Shown here: in pieces, positions 15,082 to 23,097 of the stretch | Layout of the letters: the number at the start of each line of letters is the position of its first letter | Numbering within the stretch: position 1 is the first letter of the stretch | Assembly (NCBI GenBank): GCA_002683515.1 | Contig: NYTN01000021.1 | Location: 1-27,826, forward strand | Source of the DNA: Rhodobiaceae bacterium | GTDB lineage: Bacteria > Pseudomonadota > Alphaproteobacteria > RS24 | Direction: 5' to 3' | Length of the DNA stretch: 27,826 nt | The notes under the pieces: generated by a model | The model's database searches: none | What the model was told of the DNA's origin: nothing | The model's input: the letters and a program-made list of their open reading frames with translations, nothing else | Made by a program: the position numbers and the translations under genes

Positions 15082-16398
15082 ATGGCGCCTTTGAGTTCCA
15101 ATAGACCAATGCCCCCTTTAAGCGGTGTGGCATTTGTTAAAAAACTTGCCAAGCTGTCGAAAATCTCCAGAAATCAATCCGCTCATTTTGCGCTTGCCGT
15201 TTCAGGTGGGGCTGATTCTTTATCTTTAATGGCGCTGGCGGCGGCAGTTAGAGAGAATAATCATTGGGATTTCTCTGTTCTGACTGTAAATCACGGACTT
15301 CGTCCTGCTGCTGTGCAGGAAACCCGATATGTGTCAAAGCTAGCAAAAGGTATGGGATTGCCATGCAAAATTTTAACTCATAAAGGTGCGGTTCCTGAAA
15401 ATGATATCCAGTCAGCGGCCCGAAATATTCGTTACGGCTTGATGTCTGAATGGTGTATTAAAAATAGAGTGACTTATTTGGTGACTGCGCATCATCTTGA
15501 AGATCAGGCCGAGACATTTTTATTGCGTTTAGCCCGCGGTTCCGGGCTTGATGGTTTATCTGGAATGCAGAGTATCAGAAACTATAGGGGGGTGGCCTTG
15601 CTCCGTCCGTTTCTGGATGTTCCACGTGAATGTCTCCACCAAACTACATCAAAAGCTGGACTTGAGCCAATTTCAGACCCTAGTAATTCTAACCGGAGAT
15701 TTGCTCGTGTACGTATCAGAAACAAAATGGACTTACTTTCTGAAGAGGGGATGACTGCCGCAAGACTTGCAGATACCGCGGGACGATTATTACAGGCACG
15801 CCAAGCGCTCGTGCAAGTGACTGAAAATTTCATGCAGACAGCTGTGCGACTTGATGAATATGGTATCGCGTATCTTGCCTATGCATCACTGCAGAACCAG
15901 CCGGAAGATATTTTACGCCGGACAATTAATAAATTACTTACACCTTATTGTGGGTATCCGCCCCGTGCAGTGTCAATCCAACGTATTTTGGATGAAGTTT
16001 TGCTTAAACCACGCCCCCCGAAAGAGGGTGGCAAGACTATTAATGGTTTTGTTTTGCGTTTCAGGCGTGAGGGATTGTTGATTTTCAGAGAAATTAGCGG
16101 TTTGCCAGAGCCAGTTATCATTAAACGCGGTGGGGTTTGTGTATGGGATAATGGTATTTCTATTCGTTTCGCTAAATCATCAGTATTGAAGGGAATACTT
16201 CAAATTAAACCGCTTGGCAGTGAGGGGTTAAAGGCAATTCGTAAATTGGGGAATGATGTGCCAAAAAATTTGCCTGCCGCCGCTTTTCATGCTTTGCCTT
16301 CAGTTTGGCTAACTTATCGCAAAAAAAGCAGTCTTATGGCAGTAAGAGGGGTTTTGGAGCATGCAGATATTGAATTTCAGGATTTGTTAAAGTTTTAA
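15082..16398 (+). CDS. tilS: tRNA(Ile)-lysidine synthase TilS
   Basis: TilS attaches lysine to cytidine 34 of tRNA-Ile (CAU), changing its codon reading from AUG to AUA; it is essential in most bacteria. The 438-residue protein has the PP-loop ATP site SGGADS at residues 41-46, followed by VNHGLRP and VTAHHLEDQAETFLLRLARGSGLDGLSGM, all hallmarks of the family. The C-terminal part is poorly conserved, as usual. The ATG at 15082 is ten bases after the cpoB stop and has AAGG at 15070-15073; an upstream in-frame start at 15031 would overlap cpoB and is less likely. TilS next to ftsH is a conserved bacterial order. Confidence 0.94.
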   Translation: MAPLSSNRPMPPLSGVAFVKKLAKLSKISRNQSAHFALAVSGGADSLSLMALAAAVRENNHWDFSVLTVNHGLRPAAVQETRYVSKLAKGMGLPCKILTHKGAVPENDIQSAARNIRYGLMSEWCIKNRVTYLVTAHHLEDQAETFLLRLARGSGLDGLSGMQSIRNYRGVALLRPFLDVPRECLHQTTSKAGLEPISDPSNSNRRFARVRIRNKMDLLSEEGMTAARLADTAGRLLQARQALVQVTENFMQTAVRLDEYGIAYLAYASLQNQPEDILRRTINKLLTPYCGYPPRAVSIQRILDEVLLKPRPPKEGGKTINGFVLRFRREGLLIFREISGLPEPVIIKRGGVCVWDNGISIRFAKSSVLKGILQIKPLGSEGLKAIRKLGNDVPKNLPAAAFHALPSVWLTYRKKSSLMAVRGVLEHADIEFQDLLKF

Positions 16399-16438
16399 AT
16401 GCCGCAGGTGAAAATAAAATATCTCAAGCACTGGCATT

Positions 16439-16467
16439 TTGATGTTGATATTCCTATCTTATGTATA
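16439..16467 (+). promoter_or_regulatory. Possible ftsH promoter
   Basis: TTGATG at 16439-16444 and TGTATA at 16462-16467 are 17 bases apart in the 100-base spacer before ftsH. It is a weak match to the housekeeping consensus. I see no clear sigma-32 heat-shock pattern. Confidence 0.3.
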
Positions 16468-16498
16468 TCTGTAACCGATAACTATAAAGGGTGATCCT

Positions 16499-18412
16499 TT
16501 GAATAATACGAGAAATCTTATTGTATGGGTTGTTGTGGGGATGCTGTTAGTATCCCTGTTTAATTTTTTTCAGAAAAGTCCAACAAGCGTAGACGCGCGT
16601 GAAATTAATTTCTCTCAATTTGTTGCTGAAGTTGAATCCGGCAATGTTGAAGAAGTTGTGATTTCTGGTGACTCAATAACTGGTAGGCTTACCGATGGGC
16701 GGCGATTCAGTTCCTATGCGCCACCTAATGATTCGACGCTGGTTGATCGGCTTACCGAACGTGGTGTGAGTATCACTGCCAAGCCTGACACAAGCAATGC
16801 ACCGACTATCTGGGGTATTTTGTTGTCATGGTTCCCAATGTTATTGTTGATTGGCGTCTGGGTGTTTTTCATGCGCCAAATGCAATCCGGCGGCGGGAAG
16901 GCTATGGGCTTTGGTAAATCCAAGGCGAAACTTCTTAATGAAACGCATGGTCGTGTTACTTTTGAAGACGTTGCCGGTATTGATGAAGCCAAAGATGATC
17001 TGCAAGAAATCGTAGAATTTTTGAAAGACCCAGGTAAATTCCAAAAGCTCGGGGGGCGTATCCCCAAAGGTGCGTTATTGATTGGCCCCCCCGGTACAGG
17101 TAAAACATTGTTGGCTCGAGCTATTGCAGGTGAAGCTAATGTCCCGTTCTTCTCCATTTCAGGGTCTGACTTTGTTGAAATGTTCGTCGGTGTTGGCGCA
17201 AGCCGCGTACGGGACATGTTTGAACAAGCTAAATTAAATGCGCCTTGTATTATCTTTATTGATGAGATTGATGCAGTCGGGCGCCACAGAGGTGCTGGTC
17301 TTGGCGGCGGAAATGATGAACGTGAGCAAACCTTGAACCAGTTACTGGTTGAGATGGATGGCTTCGAAGCCAATGAGGGTATTATCCTGATTGCTGCCAC
17401 AAACCGGCCCGATGTGCTTGACCCTGCTTTATTGCGTCCGGGTCGTTTTGACCGTCAAGTGGTTGTGCCGAACCCGGATATTATCGGCCGTGAGCGCATT
17501 CTCCAAGTTCATATGAAAAAAGTGCCATTGGCTGCCGATGTGGATGCCCGCACTATAGCCCGTGGAACCCCTGGATTTTCAGGCGCCGATCTCGCTAATT
17601 TGGTTAATGAAGCGGCTTTGCTGGCGGCACGACGTAATAAGCGCACTGTTGCTATGGCAGAATTTGAAGATGCCAAGGACAAAGTTATGATGGGTGCTGA
17701 GCGGCGCTCTATGGTGATGTCCGATGAAGAAAGAAAACTGACAGCATATCATGAAGGTGGCCATGCACTTGTTGCACTTAACCTTGAAGCGTCTGATCCT
17801 ATTCATAAAGCCACAATCATTCCTAGAGGGCGGGCCCTTGGTATGGTTATGCGTCTGCCTGAACGTGATCAACTATCAGTGACACGTGCCAAGTTGAAAG
17901 CTGATTTGGCTGTCGCTATGGGTGGTCGTATTGCTGAAGAGGTGATTTTCGGACACGAGAAAGTTACATCCGGTGCATCTTCCGATATTCAAATGGCTAC
18001 CAATATGGCGAAAGCTATGGTTACCCAATTTGGTATGAGTGATGAGTTAGGCCCTCTGGCCTATGGGGATAATGAGCAGGAAGTTTTCTTGGGCCATTCC
18101 GTTACGCGAACACAAAATACGTCTGACGAAACCCAGAGTAAAATTGACTCAGAAACCCGTAATTTTGTTGATGAGGGCTATCAGAAAGCTGAAAGTATTA
18201 TTCGCGATAATCTCGACGATTTGCACACCATCGCGAATGGCCTTCTCGAATATGAGACATTGAGCGGTGATGAAATTGAAGCTTTGCTAAAGGGTGATCC
18301 TCCTCATAGGCCTGAGCCAACGGATACCGACTCAGGACCAGGTGCTCTTTCAGCAGTTCCTTCAGTGGGTAAGTCTAAAAACGTCGGTGATGCCAAGCCG
18401 CAAAGTACCTAA
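16499..18412 (+). CDS. ftsH: Membrane-bound ATP-dependent zinc protease FtsH
   Basis: FtsH degrades unassembled membrane proteins and regulators such as LpxC or sigma-32. The 637-residue protein has two N-terminal membrane helices (about 5-24 and 104-125) flanking a periplasmic domain. The AAA module has Walker A GPPGTGKT at 196-203, Walker B FIDEID around 253-258 and the LRPGRFDRQ arginine-finger region. The zinc protease motif is HEGGH at 418-422, with a third ligand Asp expected in SGASSDIQMATNMA. The start is a TTG at 16499: it has AAAGGG at 16486-16491 seven bases upstream and gives the family-typical MNNTRNLIVWVVVGMLL. It is followed after six bases by folP. Confidence 0.97.
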   Translation: MNNTRNLIVWVVVGMLLVSLFNFFQKSPTSVDAREINFSQFVAEVESGNVEEVVISGDSITGRLTDGRRFSSYAPPNDSTLVDRLTERGVSITAKPDTSNAPTIWGILLSWFPMLLLIGVWVFFMRQMQSGGGKAMGFGKSKAKLLNETHGRVTFEDVAGIDEAKDDLQEIVEFLKDPGKFQKLGGRIPKGALLIGPPGTGKTLLARAIAGEANVPFFSISGSDFVEMFVGVGASRVRDMFEQAKLNAPCIIFIDEIDAVGRHRGAGLGGGNDEREQTLNQLLVEMDGFEANEGIILIAATNRPDVLDPALLRPGRFDRQVVVPNPDIIGRERILQVHMKKVPLAADVDARTIARGTPGFSGADLANLVNEAALLAARRNKRTVAMAEFEDAKDKVMMGAERRSMVMSDEERKLTAYHEGGHALVALNLEASDPIHKATIIPRGRALGMVMRLPERDQLSVTRAKLKADLAVAMGGRIAEEVIFGHEKVTSGASSDIQMATNMAKAMVTQFGMSDELGPLAYGDNEQEVFLGHSVTRTQNTSDETQSKIDSETRNFVDEGYQKAESIIRDNLDDLHTIANGLLEYETLSGDEIEALLKGDPPHRPEPTDTDSGPGALSAVPSVGKSKNVGDAKPQST

Positions 18413-18418
18413 TTTGCG

Positions 18419-19234
18419 ATGTCTAATCTTCCCAGCCTATTTGGGATTTTAAACATCACAACGGACAGTTTTTCGGATGGTGGAGTGTATCTCGACCCAG
18501 ATAAAGCTTTTGAGGAAGCTTTGGCTTTGCATTCGGGGGGGGCAGATATAATTGATATCGGCCCGGCTTCTAGCCACCCGGACAGTGCGTCTGTTTCCGC
18601 TCAAACTGAAATTGAACGCCTTACCAAAATTGTTCCTGCATTACAGGCACTTAAAATACCCGTCAGCATTGACACTTATAAAACACAAACCCAGAGATGG
18701 GCGTTACAAAAAAATGTCGACTGGATGAATGATATTCATGGGTTTGCAGACCCGTCTCTTTACTCAGACCTTGCAGCTTCAGATTGTCGTCTTGTTGTCA
18801 TGCATGCCATACAATCTGCTGGTGCCGCCACAAGAATCCCTCCGCCTGAGGGGGACATTTTTGAACATATTTGCCGCTTTTTTGACATGCGACTGGCTGA
18901 GTTGGTGCAAGCCGGAATTAATCAAACCCGAATAGTCATTGACCCTGGCATGGGTTTCTTTCTGGGTGATAAGCCAGAACCATCGCTCACAATGCTGGCG
19001 CGTATTGATGAGTTGAAAACTTTATTTGGCTTACCCGTGTTAGTTTCGGTTTCCCGCAAAAGCTTCTTGCGAGCGCTGAGTGGGCGTTCGGTGGAAGAAA
19101 GTGCACCGGTGACGCTGGCCGCTGAACTTTGGGCAGCATCGAAAGGGGTGGACTATATTCGCACGCATGACCCCTCTCAACTTAGAGATGCTCTAAATAT
19201 AAAGACGTATGTGTCAGATTTTGTAAAAAACTGA
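18419..19234 (+). CDS. folP: Dihydropteroate synthase of the Sul (sulfonamide-insensitive) type
   Basis: DHPS joins p-aminobenzoate to pterin pyrophosphate in folate synthesis. The 271-residue protein has FGILNITTDSFSDGG at residues 8-22, the pterin loop DIGPASSHPDS at 46-56 (ordinary FolP has a GGESTRPG-type loop), MNDIHGF, LVVMHA, DPGMGFFLG at 175-183, SVSRKSFLRAL at 210-220 and YIRTH near 250. From memory these match Sul1 and especially Sul2 closely, and the segment between DPG and SRKS is longer than in E. coli FolP. Known Sul enzymes exclude sulfonamides by an altered, extended pABA loop. It lies six bases after ftsH and 79 before glmM, a normal chromosomal slot, so it is probably the native and only DHPS here. 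Enzyme identity is secure; sulfonamide insensitivity is inferred. Confidence 0.93.
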   Translation: MSNLPSLFGILNITTDSFSDGGVYLDPDKAFEEALALHSGGADIIDIGPASSHPDSASVSAQTEIERLTKIVPALQALKIPVSIDTYKTQTQRWALQKNVDWMNDIHGFADPSLYSDLAASDCRLVVMHAIQSAGAATRIPPPEGDIFEHICRFFDMRLAELVQAGINQTRIVIDPGMGFFLGDKPEPSLTMLARIDELKTLFGLPVLVSVSRKSFLRALSGRSVEESAPVTLAAELWAASKGVDYIRTHDPSQLRDALNIKTYVSDFVKN

Positions 19235-19247
19235 AATTTAGAGTGAC

Positions 19248-19277
19248 TTGAAATCGTCGCAACAGTTTGGCACTAAT
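19248..19277 (+). promoter_or_regulatory. Possible glmM promoter
   Basis: TTGAAA at 19248-19253 and ACTAAT at 19272-19277 are separated by 18 bases within the 79-base gap between folP and glmM. It is a moderate -35 with a weak -10. Confidence 0.3.
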
Positions 19278-19313
19278 AAGCAATTGATTCGTTTAATAAA
19301 TTAAGGTCAGGCA

Positions 19314-20660
19314 ATGGTCCGCAAATATTTTGGCACAGATGGTATTCGTGGCACGGTGAATAAAGGCAATATGACCGGTGAAATGGCGCTCAGGTTGGGT
19401 ATGGCCACCGGGCGGGTTTTCCGACGCGGCTCCTATCGACATAGAGTTGTGATTGGAAAAGATACACGTCTTTCGGGTTATATGATTGAGCCTGCATTGG
19501 TTGCTGGCTTTACCTCGATGGGTATGGATGTGTTTTTATTTGGCCCTATTCCAACACCTGCTGTTGCTTTCCTGACGAGAAGTTTGCGTGCTGACATTGG
19601 GGTTATGATTTCTGCCTCGCATAATAAGTTTGAAGATAACGGCATTAAGCTGTTTGGGCCGGATGGGTATAAGCTATCCGATGAAATTGAAGCTGAAATA
19701 GAAGGCTTCATGGATGAAGGTGTCGGAGAACATGTCGCGCCTCCCGATGGGCTAGGGCGTGCTAAGAGAATAGATGACGCTCAGGCGCGCTATATAGAAT
19801 TCGCAAAAAGGACATTTCCAAGGCAAGGAAATCTTAGTGGCGTGAAAATCGTTTTAGATTGTGCGCATGGCGCGGCCTATAAAGTTGCGCCAACAGCGCT
19901 CTGGGAATTGGGTGCAGATATCATCACGATTGGTGTCGACCCGGATGGCATGAATATCAATAAGGGTTGCGGTTCTACTGATACTGCCCTTTTGCGGGAA
20001 ACTGTCCTGCTGGAGAAGGCTGACATCGGTATTTCGCTCGACGGGGATGCGGACCGCGTCATTATTTGCGACGAAAAAGGCAAAATAGTTGATGGTGATC
20101 AGATAATGGGCCTTATTGCGATGGATTGGAAACGCCAAGATCGCCTCTCTGCACCCGGGTTGGTGGCGACTGTTATGTCCAATCTCGGATTGGAGCGTTA
20201 TTTACAAAGCCAAGATTTGGATCTCATACGGACCAATGTTGGCGACCGTTATGTCGTTGAGCGCATGCGAGCACTGGGTTTTAATCTTGGCGGTGAACAA
20301 TCCGGTCATATGATTATGAGCGATTATTCAACAACAGGCGATGGCCTGATTGCAGCCCTCCAAGTTCTGGCTGTGATGCAGCAAACAGGTCATCCAATGA
20401 GCGAGATTGGCAATATATTTGAGCCTTTACCCCAATTACTTGAAAATGTGCGTTTTAACTCCGGTGCCCCCTTAGAGCATGATCGTGTTCAGGCGGCTAT
20501 TCGCAATGCTGAGGCAAAGCTAGGTAATCATGGGCGTTTGCTCGTGCGTCCATCCGGAACTGAGCCAGTCATCCGCGTGATGGGTGAAGGTGATGACGAG
20601 GCGCTCATCCGCCAACTTGTTGGTGAGATTGTTACCACGATTGAGGAAGTTGCCGCGTGA
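19314..20660 (+). CDS. glmM: Phosphoglucosamine mutase
   Basis: GlmM converts glucosamine-6-phosphate to glucosamine-1-phosphate for UDP-GlcNAc, feeding peptidoglycan and lipopolysaccharide synthesis. The 448-residue protein starts with the typical RKYFGTDGIRG. It has the phosphoserine loop GVMISASHN with the active Ser102, metal-binding DGDADR at 243-248, a sugar-binding GGEQSGH motif and the phosphate-binding RPSGTEPVIRVMGEG near the C-terminus. It follows the Sul-type folP in the order ftsH-folP-glmM. Its TGA overlaps the GTG start of thiD. Confidence 0.97.
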   Translation: MVRKYFGTDGIRGTVNKGNMTGEMALRLGMATGRVFRRGSYRHRVVIGKDTRLSGYMIEPALVAGFTSMGMDVFLFGPIPTPAVAFLTRSLRADIGVMISASHNKFEDNGIKLFGPDGYKLSDEIEAEIEGFMDEGVGEHVAPPDGLGRAKRIDDAQARYIEFAKRTFPRQGNLSGVKIVLDCAHGAAYKVAPTALWELGADIITIGVDPDGMNINKGCGSTDTALLRETVLLEKADIGISLDGDADRVIICDEKGKIVDGDQIMGLIAMDWKRQDRLSAPGLVATVMSNLGLERYLQSQDLDLIRTNVGDRYVVERMRALGFNLGGEQSGHMIMSDYSTTGDGLIAALQVLAVMQQTGHPMSEIGNIFEPLPQLLENVRFNSGAPLEHDRVQAAIRNAEAKLGNHGRLLVRPSGTEPVIRVMGEGDDEALIRQLVGEIVTTIEEVAA

Positions 20661-21514
20661 GCGCCGGCGGCACTTCTTCAACAGCATCATCCCCGAACGC
20701 CTATCCGAGTGGAAGAGTTTTGATTGTTGCTGGCTCTGACTCCGGGGGTGGTGCGGGTTTGCAGGCAGATATAAAAACAGTGACCGCCTTGGGCGGTTTC
20801 GCGATGACGGCACTAACAGCGCTGACAGTGCAGAACACCCACGGCGTTAAGGATATTATGAATGTGCCTCCCCGATTTGTGGCTGCGCAGATGATGGCGG
20901 TACTTTCCGATCTTGGCGCCGATGCAGTGAAGACGGGCATGCTGGCGCGCACGGAAGTAATAGAGGCGGTGGCGCCTTTTCTGGATGATTTCTCCAACCC
21001 AGTGGTGATTGACCCTGTTATGGTAGCAAGCTCCGGTGATCAGTTGTTGACCGAGCATGCGGTAAGTGCCATGCAAACTCTAATATTGCCGCGTGCTTCC
21101 TTGGTGACTCCAAATATGCCCGAAGCAGAAATTCTTACCAATCGTGGTGTCGAGACACTGGATGATATGAAACATGCCGCCGATAGATTGATGACTGATG
21201 GCGCCCGGGCTGCGCTGATTAAAGGCGGTCACGGTAATGACGAGGTTGTTACGGATTTACTTGCCGAACAGTCGGGTTTTACAGTGTTTGAAAACTCCCG
21301 CATCGATACAAAGAACACGCATGGGACGGGCTGTACGCTAGCCTCATCAATTGCGACGGGTCTTGGGCAAGGGCTGGCACTGGCGGCTGCAGTTGAGCGC
21401 GGGCTGGTTTATGTGCGCAGGGCAATTGAGACGGCGAATGCTTCTTTGGGGACAGGGCATAACAAGCCTTTAAACCACGCACATCCTGTACTGGATAAGT
21501 CACAAGACTTTTAA
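20657..21514 (+). CDS. thiD: Hydroxymethylpyrimidine/phosphomethylpyrimidine kinase
   Basis: ThiD performs two successive phosphorylations of hydroxymethylpyrimidine in thiamine synthesis and salvage. The 285-residue ribokinase-fold protein has AGSDSGGGAGLQADIKT near residues 25-41, QNTHGV, the VIDPVMVASSGDQLL segment, the ALIKGGHG segment and the C-terminal anion hole NTHGTGCTLASSIATGL. The start is a GTG that overlaps the glmM stop (GTGA), showing coupling; the first 19 residues are Ser/Ala-rich and not part of the core fold. Its product supplies the thiamine cofactor of transketolase encoded in the same window, though that is not a specific link. Confidence 0.95.
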   Translation: MSAGGTSSTASSPNAYPSGRVLIVAGSDSGGGAGLQADIKTVTALGGFAMTALTALTVQNTHGVKDIMNVPPRFVAAQMMAVLSDLGADAVKTGMLARTEVIEAVAPFLDDFSNPVVIDPVMVASSGDQLLTEHAVSAMQTLILPRASLVTPNMPEAEILTNRGVETLDDMKHAADRLMTDGARAALIKGGHGNDEVVTDLLAEQSGFTVFENSRIDTKNTHGTGCTLASSIATGLGQGLALAAAVERGLVYVRRAIETANASLGTGHNKPLNHAHPVLDKSQDF

Positions 21515-21618
21515 AATTCATCTGTAAATATTAATGACACATATAACGCCTTGCATCTAGCGGAACACTTGTCATAGTTTCACAGAGTAATTTGTTGCGT
21601 CAAAAAAGAGTCGCTTAT

Positions 21619-22542
21619 ATGGCTGTATCTGACCGTGTGTCTGTACGAAGTGAGTTGTCTGCTCCTTCACAAATCCCTGTTGATGACTCAAGTGACTTTG
21701 GGTCACATAAGCCTTCAGTTATCACGGCGGGGTTGATATCACTTACACAAAATCTTGGGCTGAGTTGGTTTGGCAAACGGCTGACTTACTTGTTGCGCCG
21801 TATTGGTTTACTGATAATGAGTGAGTGTGCCGATGTCACCATCTTTGGCGCGCGCTTACGAATTTATCCGCATAATAATGTGTCGGAGAAGCGGGTGTTA
21901 TTTGCTACTCAGCTTTTTGACCCTGCAGAGCGCGACGCGCTGAAGGCGCTGGCCGCGCCGGGGGCAGTGTTTCTAGATATTGGGGCTAATGTTGGCTTGT
22001 ATAGTATTTCAGTGGGAGAGGCCTTTGCCGCGCATCCTAATACGCGCATTGTGGCGGTTGAGCCGCATCCCTATATTTATCGGCGGCTGGCATTTAACGC
22101 CGCGTTGAACCCGGCCTATAACATCACGGCGGTTGAGGCAGGCATTGCCGATCATGAGGGCACACTGTCCCTGACCTTACACGGCGATAATCTTGGTGAG
22201 ACCAGAATGGTGCAGGAAGGCATGACTGCTTCCGCTGACGCGATTGAGGCAGAGAAGTTTGTGGATGTACCTGTTATCTCTCTCATGCAGTTGGTCGCCA
22301 TCCAAAGGTTGAAGCGGATCGACGGCATGAAGGTTGATGTTGAGGGCTTTGAAGAAAAAGTGATGTTGCCGTTTTTTGACGCTACGCCCGACGCACTTTT
22401 GCCACGTGTGATTATTATTGAGAATAATGTCCGATATTGGGATGTAGATATCGTCGCTGTTGCAGCCAAGCGCGGCTATACCAGCCATCGCATTAGCAAA
22501 AATAATCTCCTGCTGTCCCGCGACTACGAAACCGACTTCTAA
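21619..22542 (+). CDS. FkbM-family SAM-dependent methyltransferase
   Basis: A 307-residue protein with a class I methyltransferase core of the FkbM type. The SAM-binding motif is FLDIGANVGLYS (about residues 118-129), followed by IVAVEPHPYIYRRLAFNAAL and the FkbM signature MKVDVEGFEEKVM (about 245-257). FkbM enzymes O-methylate sugars, polyketides or other small molecules; the substrate here is unknown. The N-terminal 90 residues are not recognised. The start is uncertain: ATG at 21619 (AAGAG upstream) or TTG at 21592/21595. It is flanked by about 100 bases upstream and 555 downstream without genes, and its function is unrelated to its neighbours. A strain-variable insertion is possible. Confidence 0.82.
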   Translation: MAVSDRVSVRSELSAPSQIPVDDSSDFGSHKPSVITAGLISLTQNLGLSWFGKRLTYLLRRIGLLIMSECADVTIFGARLRIYPHNNVSEKRVLFATQLFDPAERDALKALAAPGAVFLDIGANVGLYSISVGEAFAAHPNTRIVAVEPHPYIYRRLAFNAALNPAYNITAVEAGIADHEGTLSLTLHGDNLGETRMVQEGMTASADAIEAEKFVDVPVISLMQLVAIQRLKRIDGMKVDVEGFEEKVMLPFFDATPDALLPRVIIIENNVRYWDVDIVAVAAKRGYTSHRISKNNLLLSRDYETDF

Positions 22543-22809
22543 CCCCTTCCATTTATCCTTAAATTTTGTAAATATTCTTCGACTAATGGGCGGTTAGTTG
22601 GCGGGAGTTTAAAAACCCCAATAATAGCTCAAATTCTAATTTCGTATATGGCTTTATGTAGTCTTCCGTAAGTTCGGGGAGTCTGCGTTGTGCCTTTTTT
22701 TGTGACGTGCAGGTAATATCCGTTCACCTTTTTGCATGCGCTCAAGTTAGAGATAATTGCGCACGATAAGCGCCAGTCTTCAAACACCTCTCATAGTTAT
22801 TTTGAGCAC
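22543..22809. other. Gene-free spacer after the methyltransferase gene
   Basis: I see no convincing gene, terminator or RNA in this AT-rich stretch. Only short weak dyads occur, for example GGG-N10-CCC around 22603-22620 and CTGC...GCAG around 22683-22713. Frames are broken by stops. Confidence 0.5.
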
Positions 22810-22931
22810 AGGAAAGGGGTCGGGGTGATGGTGAAATATGGCTTATCCAAATAGGTTTCGCCGATAAGGTTTTGCTGAATACGCTACAGCCGTCCTATAA
22901 TTCAGTTTTCAAACGCCCCGACACCATTCCT
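22810..22931. repeat. Long imperfect inverted repeat enclosing two hairpins
   Basis: Bases 22810-22825 pair with 22916-22931 at 14 of 16 positions, including GTCGGGG/CCCCGAC and AGGAA/TTCCT. Between the arms are two perfect six-base stems: CTTATC 22842-22847 with GATAAG 22863-22868, and CTGAAT 22875-22880 with ATTCAG 22900-22905. Together they make a possible three-way junction of 122 bases. Because it is a palindrome the active strand is not known. It matches no RNA family I recognise, and no promoter or T-run is clear. Confidence 0.45.
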
Positions 22932-23014
22932 AAAATACTGTCGCACTCCTCTTGGTGGAAAGCGTTATATTTCACCGATTTATCCACACACAATTTGTAT
23001 TTTATATTTCCGGC

Positions 23015-23043
23015 TTGTTCTAAAAGTCAAAACGCCCTATATC
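23015..23043 (+). promoter_or_regulatory. Predicted serC promoter
   Basis: TTGTTC at 23015-23020 and TATATC at 23038-23043 are 17 bases apart. The expected transcription start at about 23049 is the first base of the first stem of the serC leader, which supports the call independently. Confidence 0.5.
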
Positions 23044-23048
23044 AGCGC

Positions 23049-23097
23049 GTGGGACACCCTTCCCCACCGGAGGGCAACTATCTGAAAGGGTAGATAT
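23049..23097 (+). ncRNA. Putative serC leader RNA motif
   Basis: A 49-base leader ending at the serC start codon. GTGGG (23049-23053) pairs with CCCAC (23063-23067); their loop contains ACCCTT (23056-23061), which is complementary to AAGGGT (23086-23091), the Shine-Dalgarno region of serC. That region also sits in the loop of a second stem, TATCT (23079-23083) with AGATA (23092-23096). The fold would be a loop-loop pseudoknot hiding the ribosome binding site. A conserved serC RNA motif upstream of serC-serA is known from Alphaproteobacteria, and position, size and layout agree. I cannot confirm a match to the published consensus, and the ligand, if any, is not known to me. Confidence 0.65.

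Noticed and set aside
16397..16439. Inverted repeat AAATGCC/GGCATTT after tilS as a terminator
   Set aside because: The loop is 29 bases and only a short T-run follows, so it is a poor terminator candidate.
16714..17400. Long minus-strand frame of 228 codons
   Set aside because: It is antisense to the conserved AAA domain of ftsH and reflects codon bias of that gene.
18419..19234. The Sul-type folP as an acquired resistance gene on a mobile element
   Set aside because: There is no integron, transposase or second folP nearby. It sits in the conserved ftsH-folP-glmM slot with matching base composition, so it is better seen as the native gene.
22872..23093. Open frame of 73 codons before serC
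   Set aside because: It runs through the structured element, the predicted serC promoter and the leader RNA, and its composition looks random.
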